This document shows positions 1 to 6,034 of a DNA stretch of 7,643 bases, in pieces. The stretch lies in NCBI GenBank assembly GCA_030536195.1, contig JAUNQL010000047.1:1-7643 (forward strand), given 5' to 3'. Made by a program: the position numbers and the translations under genes. This DNA comes from Clostridia bacterium (lineage in GTDB: Bacteria; Bacillota; Clostridia; Oscillospirales; Acutalibacteraceae). The notes below the pieces were generated by a model, which was not told where the DNA came from, did not search any database, and saw only the letters and a list, made by a program, of their open reading frames with translations. Position 1 is the stretch's first letter; each line of letters opens with the position of its first letter.

Positions 1-846
1 AATGACGTTAACTTCTCTCCAGAGAGAATTCAGTTCATTGGAAACTCTGAGCAGTACTACCTTCAGGGTCTTCCAAGAGAGGACATTAAGAAGGAATGTG
101 TCAACAGACTTATGTCTAAATGTCCTTTGGCTATAGTATTTTCAACCAGCGTTGACGCTGATATTATCGCTTTCTTCCTACCTTATGCAGAGAAGTACAA
201 GGTACCACTTCTCAAGAGTGATGACGAGACATCTTTCGCTGTCTCATCACTTGTTTCTTACCTCAACGTCGAGCTCGCTGAGCGTGAGTCTCGCCACGGT
301 GTACTTGTAGAGGTTTATGGTGAAGGCGTGCTTATCACAGGTGACAGTGGTGTAGGTAAGTCAGAAAACGTAGTTGAGCTTATCAACCGTGGTCACAGAC
401 TTGTTGCTGATGACTCTGTTGAGATTAGAAAGGTGTCAAAGAAGACACTTGTTGGTTCTGCACCAGACAACATCCGTCACTTTATCGAACTTCGTGGTGT
501 CGGTATTATCGATGCCCGCAGGCTCTTTGGTATGAAGTCCGTTAAGAACACATCTAGAATTGACCTTGTTGTCGACTTGGAAGCGTGGGATGAGACCAAG
601 GCTTATGAGCGTATGGGTATTGATGAGGAAACTATCGATATTCTTGGTGTTAACGTTCCTCTTTGCACAGTTCCAGTTTCTCCTGGTCGTAACATTGCAA
701 TCATCATTGAAGTTGCTGCAATTAATAATCGTCAGAAGAAGATGGGCTACAATTCAGCAAAAGAACTCCTTGCAAACCTCGGCATGCTTGATGAGGAAAA
801 TGACAACAAGCCAACTGACCTTGATGTTTGGCATCAGCAGGGCTAA
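1..846 (+). CDS. hprK: HPr kinase/phosphorylase, 5'-truncated by window edge
   Basis: This cytoplasmic bifunctional enzyme phosphorylates HPr of the PTS on a serine and removes the phosphate again, controlling catabolite repression in Firmicutes. The frame is open from base 1, so the start lies upstream. About 281 residues are visible against roughly 310 in the family, so some 25-30 N-terminal residues are missing. The visible part begins in the N-terminal domain (ERIQFIGNSEQYYL resembles the family's RIQ..G..E..YL). Then come HGVLVEVYG with the conserved His (codon at 295-297), the Walker A loop GDSGVGKSE (from 340), RGHRLVADDSVEI, the HprK signature ELRGVGIIDARRLFG (about 487-531), and the C-terminal PVSPGRN..IIEVAA..R.K.MGYN. 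One oddity is GKSENVVEL where the family usually has GKSETALEL. The gene ends at TAA 844-846 and is followed at once by a terminator. Identification is very secure. The internal ATG at 112 is not the start, because conserved sequence precedes it. Confidence 0.97.
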   Translation, partial: NDVNFSPERIQFIGNSEQYYLQGLPREDIKKECVNRLMSKCPLAIVFSTSVDADIIAFFLPYAEKYKVPLLKSDDETSFAVSSLVSYLNVELAERESRHGVLVEVYGEGVLITGDSGVGKSENVVELINRGHRLVADDSVEIRKVSKKTLVGSAPDNIRHFIELRGVGIIDARRLFGMKSVKNTSRIDLVVDLEAWDETKAYERMGIDEETIDILGVNVPLCTVPVSPGRNIAIIIEVAAINNRQKKMGYNSAKELLANLGMLDEENDNKPTDLDVWHQQG

Positions 847-861
847 AAAGTATAAAAAAAT

Positions 862-888
862 AGGGCTGACTCATTACGAGTCAGCCCT
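862..888. terminator. Bidirectional intrinsic terminator between hprK and pntB
   Basis: A perfect 10-bp stem (arms 863-872 and 878-887, GGGCTGACTC/GAGTCAGCCC) closes a 5-base loop, with one further A-T pair at 862/888. On the minus strand it is followed by a run of seven T (complement of 854-860), which makes it an excellent terminator for the pnt operon. On the plus strand it is followed by TTAAATTTT, a weaker but usable tract for hprK. It lies 15 bases after the hprK stop and 11 bases after the pntB stop, as expected for a terminator shared by convergent genes. Confidence 0.93.
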
Positions 889-899
889 TAAATTTTGCC

Positions 900-1382
900 T
901 TAGAACAAAGCGATGAGCTTCATAATGCTCTCCTTGGCATCGCCAAGAAGGAGCTCAGCCTTGTCGCTTGTGTAGAGTGGGTTCTCAACACCAGCATAGC
1001 CTGGCTTTGTATCGAAGTTACAGATGATGATGTTTGCAGCATCAGCAACTGAGAGAACTGGCATACCATAGATTGGTGTGCCCTCAGCTTCTTTCGCTGC
1101 AGGGTTTGTTACGTCATTTGCACCAACAACGATACAGAGGTCAGCATCCTTGAAGTCGTCATCGATTGCCTTCATCTCGTAGAGCTGGTCATAGTCAACG
1201 TCTACCTCAGCGAGGAGTACGTTCATGTGACCAGGCATACGGCCAGCAACAGGGTGGATAGCATAGCGTACGTTCGCACCGTTCTCAGCAAGCTTGTCAG
1301 CGAGTTGCTTAACGTTTGCCTGAGCCTGTGCAAGAGCCATACCATAGCCAGGAACGATGATTACGTTCTTGGCATCCTTGAG
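900..1382 (-). repeat. Domain III copy 3 of PntB (residues 701-860)
   Basis: This C-terminal tandem repeat is offset 186 residues from copy 2 and ends with the protein. It keeps GYGMALAQAQ (712-721), His743 of HPVAGR, GAND (787-790) and Asn822-Phe823-Asp824 (bases 1011-1019). It has private changes such as DAAN in place of D-C/S-KN and CNFDTKPGY in place of CN-F/Y-DLKPGY. It ends like a normal PntB, in GDAKESIMKLIALF. Confidence 0.93.
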
Positions 1383-3482
1383 TACTGCTGCAAGGTCCAT
1401 ACCAGATTTTGCAGGAGCAGCGTCATCAGCGGCAGCTGATGGAGCATCGTCTGCGCCGTCCATTGCAGCCATAAGCTTGATGATGGACTCCTTAGCGTCA
1501 CCGAGAAGGATCTCTGCCTTGTCGCTTGTGTAGAGTGGATTCTCAACACCAGCATAACCTGGCTTTAAGTCGTAGTTGCAGATGATGATGTTCTTAGAAT
1601 CAGCAACTGAAAGTACTGGCATGCCATAGATTGGTGTGCCCTCAGCTTCTTTTGCTGCTGGGTTAGTAACGTCGTTTGCACCTACAACGATTGTAAGATC
1701 AGTATTCTTAAAGTCGTCATCGATTGCCTTCATCTCGAAGAGCTGGTCATAGTCAACGTCAACCTCAGCAAGGAGTACGTTCATGTGACCAGGCATACGA
1801 CCTGCTACTGGGTGGATTGCATAGCGGACATCGGCACCGTTTTCAGCGAGCTTGTCAGCAAGCTGCTTAACATTAGCCTGAGCCTGTGCAAGGGCCATAC
1901 CGTAGCCAGGAACGATGATAACGCTCTTAGCGTTCTTAAGTGTTGCACCGATGTTTGATTTAGCCTCTGCTGGAGCCTCTGTCTCAGCAGCTGCAGGAGC
2001 AGTAGCGTCATCAGAATCCATTGCTGTAATAAGTTTTGAAACAGATTCCTTAGCGTCGCCAAGGAAGATTTCAACGCCGTCCTCGCGAGTGTAGAGTGGG
2101 TTCTCTACGCCAGCGTAACCAGGCTTTAAGTCAAAGTTACAGATGATGATGTTCTTACAATCAGCAACAGAGAGAACTGGCATACCATAGATTGGTGTGC
2201 CCTCAGCCTCTTTTGCAGCTGGGTTTGTAACGTCGTTCGCACCTACGATGATAGCGAGGTCGGCGTTTTTGAAATCATCATCAATTGCCTTCATCTCGAA
2301 GAGCTGGTCATAGTCAACGTCAACCTCAGCAAGGAGTACGTTCATGTGACCAGGCATACGGCCTGCAACAGGGTGGATAGCATAACGTACGTTTGCGCCG
2401 TTTGCTGTGAGTTTGTCAGCAAGCTGCTTAACGTTAGCCTGTGCCTGTGCAAGAGCCATACCGTAACCAGGAATAATGATTACGTCCTTAGCATTCTTGA
2501 GGAGAGAGCCAACTGATGGCTTTTCGCTCTTTGGAGCCTCTTCTGCCACTGCAGGAGCCTCTTCCTTTTTCTCTTCAACCTTAGCAGGTGCTTCAGCTTT
2601 CTTGGCGCCAGCACTTGTTTTGCCAAGGAGGATATCAAGGAGGCTTCTGTTCATAGCCTTACACATAATCTGTGTAAGGATGAGGCCTGAAGCACCTACG
2701 ATACCGCCAACAGCAACAAGGAGTACGTCGCCAATTGCGAGACCTGCGATTGAACCTGCAACACCTGAGAAGGAGTTGAGGAGTGAAATTGTGATAGGCA
2801 TGTCGGCGCCACCAACTCTGATAGAGAAGAGGAGACCGAATGCGCAAGAGAGTAATAAACCAAGTACTACCCAGATAAGCATGCTCTGTGGAACGAAGAT
2901 TGCAACGATGCAAAGTATGAGTGAGCCAAAGAGTGAAACCATTGTGAGTGGGCTGTGACCAGCGATAACTACAGGCTTTGATTTCATAAGGCCCTGGAGT
3001 TTTGCGGCTGCAACAAGTGAACCAACAAGAGTAACTATACCTACAACAAGTGCAAGCATACCAGTGAAGACATCAAACCACATTGTGCTTGATGCTGGAT
3101 CAAGACCAGCAAGAAGTGTGAGAATAGCAACGAAAGCTGATGCGCCACCACCGAAGCCGTTAAGAAGGGCAACGGTCTGAGGCATTTGAATCATCTTAAC
3201 CTTCTTGGCAATCCAAGCGCCGATAGCACCACCGATAAGCATTGCTACGATGATTACAACAAGTGCTGTCCTTACATCTGAACCAAATACGTTGTACTGG
3301 AGCATAGTAAGTACAATGGCGAGTGCCATACATACTGCAGAAATTGTATTACCGTTGTAAGCTTTTTCAACCTTGCTCATAAGGTAGATGCCAGCAAGTA
3401 CACCAAGTACAAGAGCTGCACTAAGGATGTAATAAGCTGTATCTGGTAAAAGGGAAGTAGGAATCATAGAACCAATAATCAT
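900..3482 (-). CDS. pntB: NAD(P) transhydrogenase beta subunit with three tandem domain III copies
   Basis: PntB is the membrane subunit of the proton-translocating transhydrogenase: domain II carries protons and domain III binds NADP(H). Residues 1-285 are domain II, with nine hydrophobic segments (about 17-35, 45-65, 72-92, 103-125, 138-163, 177-197, 201-222, 228-250, 252-275). Family motifs are present: MPQTVALLNGFGGGAS (Asn where E. coli has His91, as I recall is common elsewhere), GGADMP, LLNSFSG (E. coli Asn222 equivalent) and CKAMNRS. An acidic Ala/Pro linker (287-326) leads to domain III, which occurs three times: residues 328-489, 515-675 and 701-860. Each copy keeps GYGMALAQAQ, HPVAGRMPGHMNVLLAE, GANDVTNPAA and GYAGVENPLY. 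A normal PntB is about 460 residues with one domain III, so 860 is exceptional. The 2'-phosphate-binding Lys-Arg-Ser of E. coli is Asn-Phe/Tyr-Asp in every copy. The start ATG overlaps the pntAB stop (TAATG), with GGGAGG 9 bases upstream. It is the last gene of the operon. Confidence 0.95.
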   Translation of the reverse strand: MIIGSMIPTSLLPDTAYYILSAALVLGVLAGIYLMSKVEKAYNGNTISAVCMALAIVLTMLQYNVFGSDVRTALVVIIVAMLIGGAIGAWIAKKVKMIQMPQTVALLNGFGGGASAFVAILTLLAGLDPASSTMWFDVFTGMLALVVGIVTLVGSLVAAAKLQGLMKSKPVVIAGHSPLTMVSLFGSLILCIVAIFVPQSMLIWVVLGLLLSCAFGLLFSIRVGGADMPITISLLNSFSGVAGSIAGLAIGDVLLVAVGGIVGASGLILTQIMCKAMNRSLLDILLGKTSAGAKKAEAPAKVEEKKEEAPAVAEEAPKSEKPSVGSLLKNAKDVIIIPGYGMALAQAQANVKQLADKLTANGANVRYAIHPVAGRMPGHMNVLLAEVDVDYDQLFEMKAIDDDFKNADLAIIVGANDVTNPAAKEAEGTPIYGMPVLSVADCKNIIICNFDLKPGYAGVENPLYTREDGVEIFLGDAKESVSKLITAMDSDDATAPAAAETEAPAEAKSNIGATLKNAKSVIIVPGYGMALAQAQANVKQLADKLAENGADVRYAIHPVAGRMPGHMNVLLAEVDVDYDQLFEMKAIDDDFKNTDLTIVVGANDVTNPAAKEAEGTPIYGMPVLSVADSKNIIICNYDLKPGYAGVENPLYTSDKAEILLGDAKESIIKLMAAMDGADDAPSAAADDAAPAKSGMDLAAVLKDAKNVIIVPGYGMALAQAQANVKQLADKLAENGANVRYAIHPVAGRMPGHMNVLLAEVDVDYDQLYEMKAIDDDFKDADLCIVVGANDVTNPAAKEAEGTPIYGMPVLSVADAANIIICNFDTKPGYAGVENPLYTSDKAELLLGDAKESIMKLIALF
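1458..1940 (-). repeat. Domain III copy 2 of PntB (residues 515-675)
   Basis: This is the middle tandem repeat, offset 187 residues from copy 1. It keeps GYGMALAQAQ (526-535), His557 of HPVAGR, GANDVTNPAA (601-610) and Asn636-Tyr637-Asp638 (bases 1569-1577) at the 2'-phosphate loop. By hand count it matches copy 3 at 127 of 138 core positions. It is followed by an Asp/Ala/Pro linker (676-696). No stop or frameshift interrupts it. Confidence 0.93.
2016..2501 (-). repeat. Domain III copy 1 of PntB (residues 328-489)
   Basis: This is the first of three tandem coding repeats and sits next to the membrane domain. It holds GYGMALAQAQ (339-348), His370/Arg375 of HPVAGR, Asp417 of GAND and Asn449-Phe450-Asp451 (bases 2130-2138) in the 2'-phosphate loop. 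By hand count over the 138-residue core (328-465) it matches copy 2 at 128 positions and copy 3 at 126. After the core it reads TREDGVEIF, where copies 2 and 3 read TSDKAE, so its tail differs most. The following linker (490-510) is rich in Ala, Glu, Asp and Pro. Confidence 0.93.
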
Positions 3483-3790
3483 TATTCTTTGCCTCCCTTA
3501 TTGTCTTTTTTCTTAAACATCTTGAGCATGCGTCCTGTTACGCCAAAACCACCAACTACGTTGATCATAGCAAGGATGATAGCAAGGGCGCCAAAGATGT
3601 AACCAACAACAGGGTCGCCAGCTCTGCAAGCGATAACTGTTGAGGAAATAGCACCAAGTACTGTAACACCAGAGAGGGCATTCATGCCTGACATCAAAGG
3701 TGTGTGAAGGAGACTTGGCACGTTGTTGATTAGCTTATAACCAACAATCATTGAAACAATGAAAACTATTACTAAAATAATTGGATTCAT
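3482..3790 (-). CDS. pntAB: NAD(P) transhydrogenase alpha-2 membrane subunit
   Basis: This small membrane subunit (102 residues) carries the part of domain II that in E. coli is fused to the end of PntA. It has three hydrophobic segments (about 3-20, 38-55, 60-82), the family motif LHTPLMSGMNALSG at 28-41, and a Lys-rich cytoplasmic tail (MFKKKDNKGGKE). Length and layout fit the separate PntAB subunit of three-gene systems such as that of Rhodospirillum rubrum. The start ATG (3788-3790) is preceded by AAAGGAGA 8 bases upstream. The stop TAA shares one base with the pntB start (TAATG), which suggests translational coupling and fixed stoichiometry of the two membrane subunits. It lies 92 bases downstream of pntAA, and a hairpin sits in that gap. 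Identification is secure. Confidence 0.95.
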   Translation of the reverse strand: MNPIILVIVFIVSMIVGYKLINNVPSLLHTPLMSGMNALSGVTVLGAISSTVIACRAGDPVVGYIFGALAIILAMINVVGGFGVTGRMLKMFKKKDNKGGKE

Positions 3791-3815
3791 CGAATTTTCT
3801 CCTTTACGTTAACTT

Positions 3816-3853
3816 AAAAAGAAACGCGGCCCCAAATTGATGAAGCCGCGTTT
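3816..3853 (-). terminator. Possible intra-operon terminator/attenuator between pntAA and pntAB
   Basis: A 9-bp perfect stem (3822-3830 with 3845-3853, AAACGCGGC/GCCGCGTTT) has a 14-base loop. On the minus strand the 3' arm ends in TTT and continues as C then TTTTT, giving a U-rich tail typical of intrinsic terminators. It sits after the pntAA stop and before the pntAB ribosome binding site. Partial readthrough would make more pntAA than pntAB-pntB message. An RNA-processing or stabilising stem is an alternative. The structure is visible; its activity is inferred. Confidence 0.7.
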
Positions 3854-3882
3854 TGCTATATCTGCTTTACGCGATTGGTGAA

Positions 3883-5040
3883 TTATTCACCCATAGCCTC
3901 AAGAGCACCAGCGTGAACGATCTTACCGTCGATTGTTGTGAGTGCTGACTTGATGATCTCGTCGTCCATATCAAGAGCGATTTCGCCGTCCTTAGTCATG
4001 AACTTAACGAGTTCGAGCATGTTGTTAGCGAACATCCATGTTGAAGATGTTGGAAGGATACCAGGAATGTTCTTAGTACCGATGATTGTAACGCCGTGCT
4101 TCTGCTCGATGCCACCCTTAGGTGTGATTTCGCAGTTACCGCCCTGGTCGATAGCGATATCAACGATAACTGAACCTGGCTTCATTGTCTTAACCATTTC
4201 CTCTGTGATAAGGATAGGAGCAAGTTTACCAGGAATAAGTGATGAACAGAAGATGATATCCATCTCTGGAACTACCTTAGCAAGAACTTCCTGCTCGTGC
4301 TTCAAAACGTCGTCTGGAAGACGAAGAGCGTATCCGCCAGGACCTACTGCGAGTTCTGCAGGTACTTCTACGTCGATGAGCTTAGCGCCGCAAGCGCCAA
4401 CGCTCTCCTGACCCATAGGACGGATGTCAGCGCCGTATGTCTGAGCGCCGAGTGACTTAGCTGTTGTAAGAGCTCTCATACCAGCTACGCCAACACCAAG
4501 AACAAGTGCCTTTGCAGGTCTGATCTGACCAGCAGCGCACATGATGTTAGGAATGAACCAAGGAAGTCTATCAGCAGCCATGATCATGCCCTTGTAACCA
4601 GCGCATGTTGACATTGATGAAAGAGCATCCATTGACTGTGCACGTGAGATACGTGGGATACCATCAAGAGTGATAGAGATAACACCCTTAGCAGCCATAT
4701 CCTTAACCATCTGCCAGTTAACTGGTGATGCAGGATGGATGAATGTGATGAGGTACTGACCCTCATGCATCATTTCGATTTCGTGCTTACCCTTAGCGTC
4801 GTTAAAGAGAGGCTCTTTAACCTTAAGGATAACGCTAGCCTTAGCGTAGAGGTCCTCTACGTCGTCGATGATTTCTGCGCCAGCTGCAACGTAGTCAGCA
4901 TCTGGGTAGAAAGCACCAGCACCAGCATTCTTTTCAACTAAAACTGTTGCGCCGAGCTTAACGTACTCTGCAACTGTTTCAGGTGTTGCTGCTACACGAT
5001 CTTCCTCGTGCATGATTTCTTTTGGGATACCAATAATCAT
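3883..5040 (-). CDS. pntAA: NAD(P) transhydrogenase alpha-1 subunit, NAD(H)-binding domain I
   Basis: PntAA is the soluble domain I subunit that binds NAD(H) and exchanges hydride with domain III. Its 385 residues are the normal length for the separate subunit and show the alanine dehydrogenase/PntA fold. Visible parts are the N-terminal MIIGIPKEI..EE.RVA.TPETV, then RISRAQSMDALSS, where Arg130, Gln135, Asp138 and Ser141 match R. rubrum Arg127, Gln132, Asp135 and Ser138 at the hydride-transfer site. The Rossmann loop GVGVAG is at 182-187, with Asp205 (ADIRP) for the adenosine ribose hydroxyls, so NAD(H) specificity is expected here. GGY (235-237) matches the mobile loop with its Tyr, and KPGSVIVDIAIDQGGNCE follows. 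The start ATG (5038-5040) has GGAGG 9 bases upstream. It is the first gene of the operon, with a promoter at 5090-5118. A related alanine dehydrogenase is ruled out by the adjacent pntAB and pntB. Confidence 0.96.
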   Translation of the reverse strand: MIIGIPKEIMHEEDRVAATPETVAEYVKLGATVLVEKNAGAGAFYPDADYVAAGAEIIDDVEDLYAKASVILKVKEPLFNDAKGKHEIEMMHEGQYLITFIHPASPVNWQMVKDMAAKGVISITLDGIPRISRAQSMDALSSMSTCAGYKGMIMAADRLPWFIPNIMCAAGQIRPAKALVLGVGVAGMRALTTAKSLGAQTYGADIRPMGQESVGACGAKLIDVEVPAELAVGPGGYALRLPDDVLKHEQEVLAKVVPEMDIIFCSSLIPGKLAPILITEEMVKTMKPGSVIVDIAIDQGGNCEITPKGGIEQKHGVTIIGTKNIPGILPTSSTWMFANNMLELVKFMTKDGEIALDMDDEIIKSALTTIDGKIVHAGALEAMGE

Positions 5041-5089
5041 TGTAATCCGCCTCCATTTTTATTTGAATTTTTATTACAAACCAAGGTGA

Positions 5090-5118
5090 AGTATAACACT
5101 AACCTTTAATAATTTCTA
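5090..5118 (-). promoter_or_regulatory. Predicted sigma-A promoter of the pnt operon
   Basis: Read on the minus strand, TAGAAA (5113-5118) lies 17 bases before TATACT (5090-5095), and TGT directly before the -10 makes it an extended -10 promoter. Transcription would start near 5083, leaving about 40 bases of leader before the pntAA ATG, which includes the GGAGG. An imperfect GTG-N8-CAC inverted repeat (5086-5099) covers the -10 and could be an operator. The -35 is only 4 of 6. Confidence 0.6.
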
Positions 5119-5176
5119 TATGCAAAATAACCACATTTTATACCTTATTTTTTACCTATAATTAACAATTAAAAGG

Positions 5177-5205
5177 TTAACATTTTTGGGGGCGTATGTT
5201 ATTAT
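5177..5205 (+). promoter_or_regulatory. Predicted sigma-A promoter of the SCP2-like/aminotransferase/transketolase operon
   Basis: TTAACA (5177-5182) lies 17 bases before TATTAT (5200-5205), each 5 of 6 to consensus, with TGT (5197-5199) forming an extended -10. The predicted start is near 5212, giving a leader of about 43 bases. A near-palindrome GTTATTATATTAAC (5198-5211) overlaps the -10, a position suited to a repressor. TATAAT at 5232-5237 is a perfect hexamer, but it lies too close to the ribosome binding site and has only a weak -35 at 19 bases, so it is less likely. Confidence 0.65.
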
Positions 5206-5254
5206 ATTAACGTACATCTTTCGTGTAATACTATAATGAAAAGGAGGAGACACT

Positions 5255-6019
5255 ATGAAAGATGCTAGAGCTATGGCGTTTGTAAACGCATACGGTGTAC
5301 TTGGTGCACTGGAAAACTTATGCGAATTGGATGCTGATGCCAAGGCAATCTGTGCGAAGCTCAAGAATCCTGTAAACTTCTGCTTCTCAGTAAAAGACGG
5401 CCCTGTAATCACACTCAATTTCTCAACAGAGGGTTGTAAACTTACAGAAGGCGACGACGGTTGCACATGCAAAATGTCATTCGTATCACCTGATGCATTC
5501 AACAACCTCATTGACAACTCAGTACCTGGTATTCCTACAAAGAATCCAGTACAGGTTCTTGCATTCCTTCTTGGTCCTTTCACAAAGCTCACAAATATTT
5601 TGGTTAAATATTTGAGACCTTCTGATGCCGACATGAAGAACAAGGATTTCTTTGAGAAGTCAACAATTCTCACAATGTATGTAATCGGCGGCGCTATCTG
5701 CGCACTCGGTAACAACGACGAGATTTCTAAGCTTTCTGCTTCTTACATCGTTGACGGCGATATCTCTATGGGTATCACTGACAAGGTATATGTAACAGTA
5801 TGCGCTAGAAATCATTATCTTACACTTAAGAAAGAAAAATGCGAAAGCCCACGTGCTGTTATGGAGTTTAAGACAATCGAACTCGCAAACGGACTTTTCA
5901 ACGGCACAGCTTCAACAATGGGTGAACTTTGCGCTGGTAACATCTACATGAGCGGTATGATCAACATGCTTGATAACATCAACCGTATCCTTGATAGAGT
6001 ATCAGTTTATCTTGCATAA
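5255..6019 (+). CDS. SCP2-like (sterol carrier/lipid-binding fold) protein, function unknown
   Basis: I do not recognise a specific gene. The 254 residues are soluble, with no signal peptide or clear membrane helix. Two stretches resemble SCP2-type domains, which bind lipids or other hydrophobic ligands. Residues about 38-120 show strand-rich VNFCFSVKDGP..TLNF followed by KMSFVSPDAFNNLID. Residues about 140-254 show AVMEFKTIELANGLFNG, then G-N-I-Y-M-S-G and MLDNINRILDRVSVYL, typical of an SCP2 C-terminal half. There are ten Cys, including C61, C70 and C72 (C-x8-C-x-C), unusually many for a cytosolic lipid binder and perhaps a metal or redox site. The start is supported by AAGGAGG 7 bases upstream. 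It is first in an operon, 15 bases before the aminotransferase, so it may bind that pathway's substrate or intermediate. The gene is certainly real; the family call is moderate and the role is unknown. Confidence 0.72.
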   Translation: MKDARAMAFVNAYGVLGALENLCELDADAKAICAKLKNPVNFCFSVKDGPVITLNFSTEGCKLTEGDDGCTCKMSFVSPDAFNNLIDNSVPGIPTKNPVQVLAFLLGPFTKLTNILVKYLRPSDADMKNKDFFEKSTILTMYVIGGAICALGNNDEISKLSASYIVDGDISMGITDKVYVTVCARNHYLTLKKEKCESPRAVMEFKTIELANGLFNGTASTMGELCAGNIYMSGMINMLDNINRILDRVSVYLA

Positions 6020-6034
6020 GGAGGGGACAGAATA

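Noticed and set aside
112..846. hprK starting at the internal ATG at 112
   Set aside because: The 37 codons upstream in the same frame match the conserved HprK N-terminal domain (RIQ..G..E..YL..L), so the true start lies before the window.
900..2501. Triplication as a simple assembly or sequencing artefact
   Set aside because: The copies differ by many synonymous and about 11 amino-acid changes each, have different linkers, and keep one open frame across some 1.6 kb. Artefactual duplications would be identical. Long-read confirmation is still listed under the finding.
2476..2958. 160-residue plus-strand open frame inside pntB
   Set aside because: It is a shadow of the Ala/Gly-rich pntB membrane domain and linker, with low-complexity Ser/Ala/Thr composition and no family resemblance.
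5152..5715. 187-residue minus-strand open frame overlapping the SCP2-like gene
   Set aside because: It is antisense to a clearly coding gene, covers the intergenic promoters, and has no recognisable motif.
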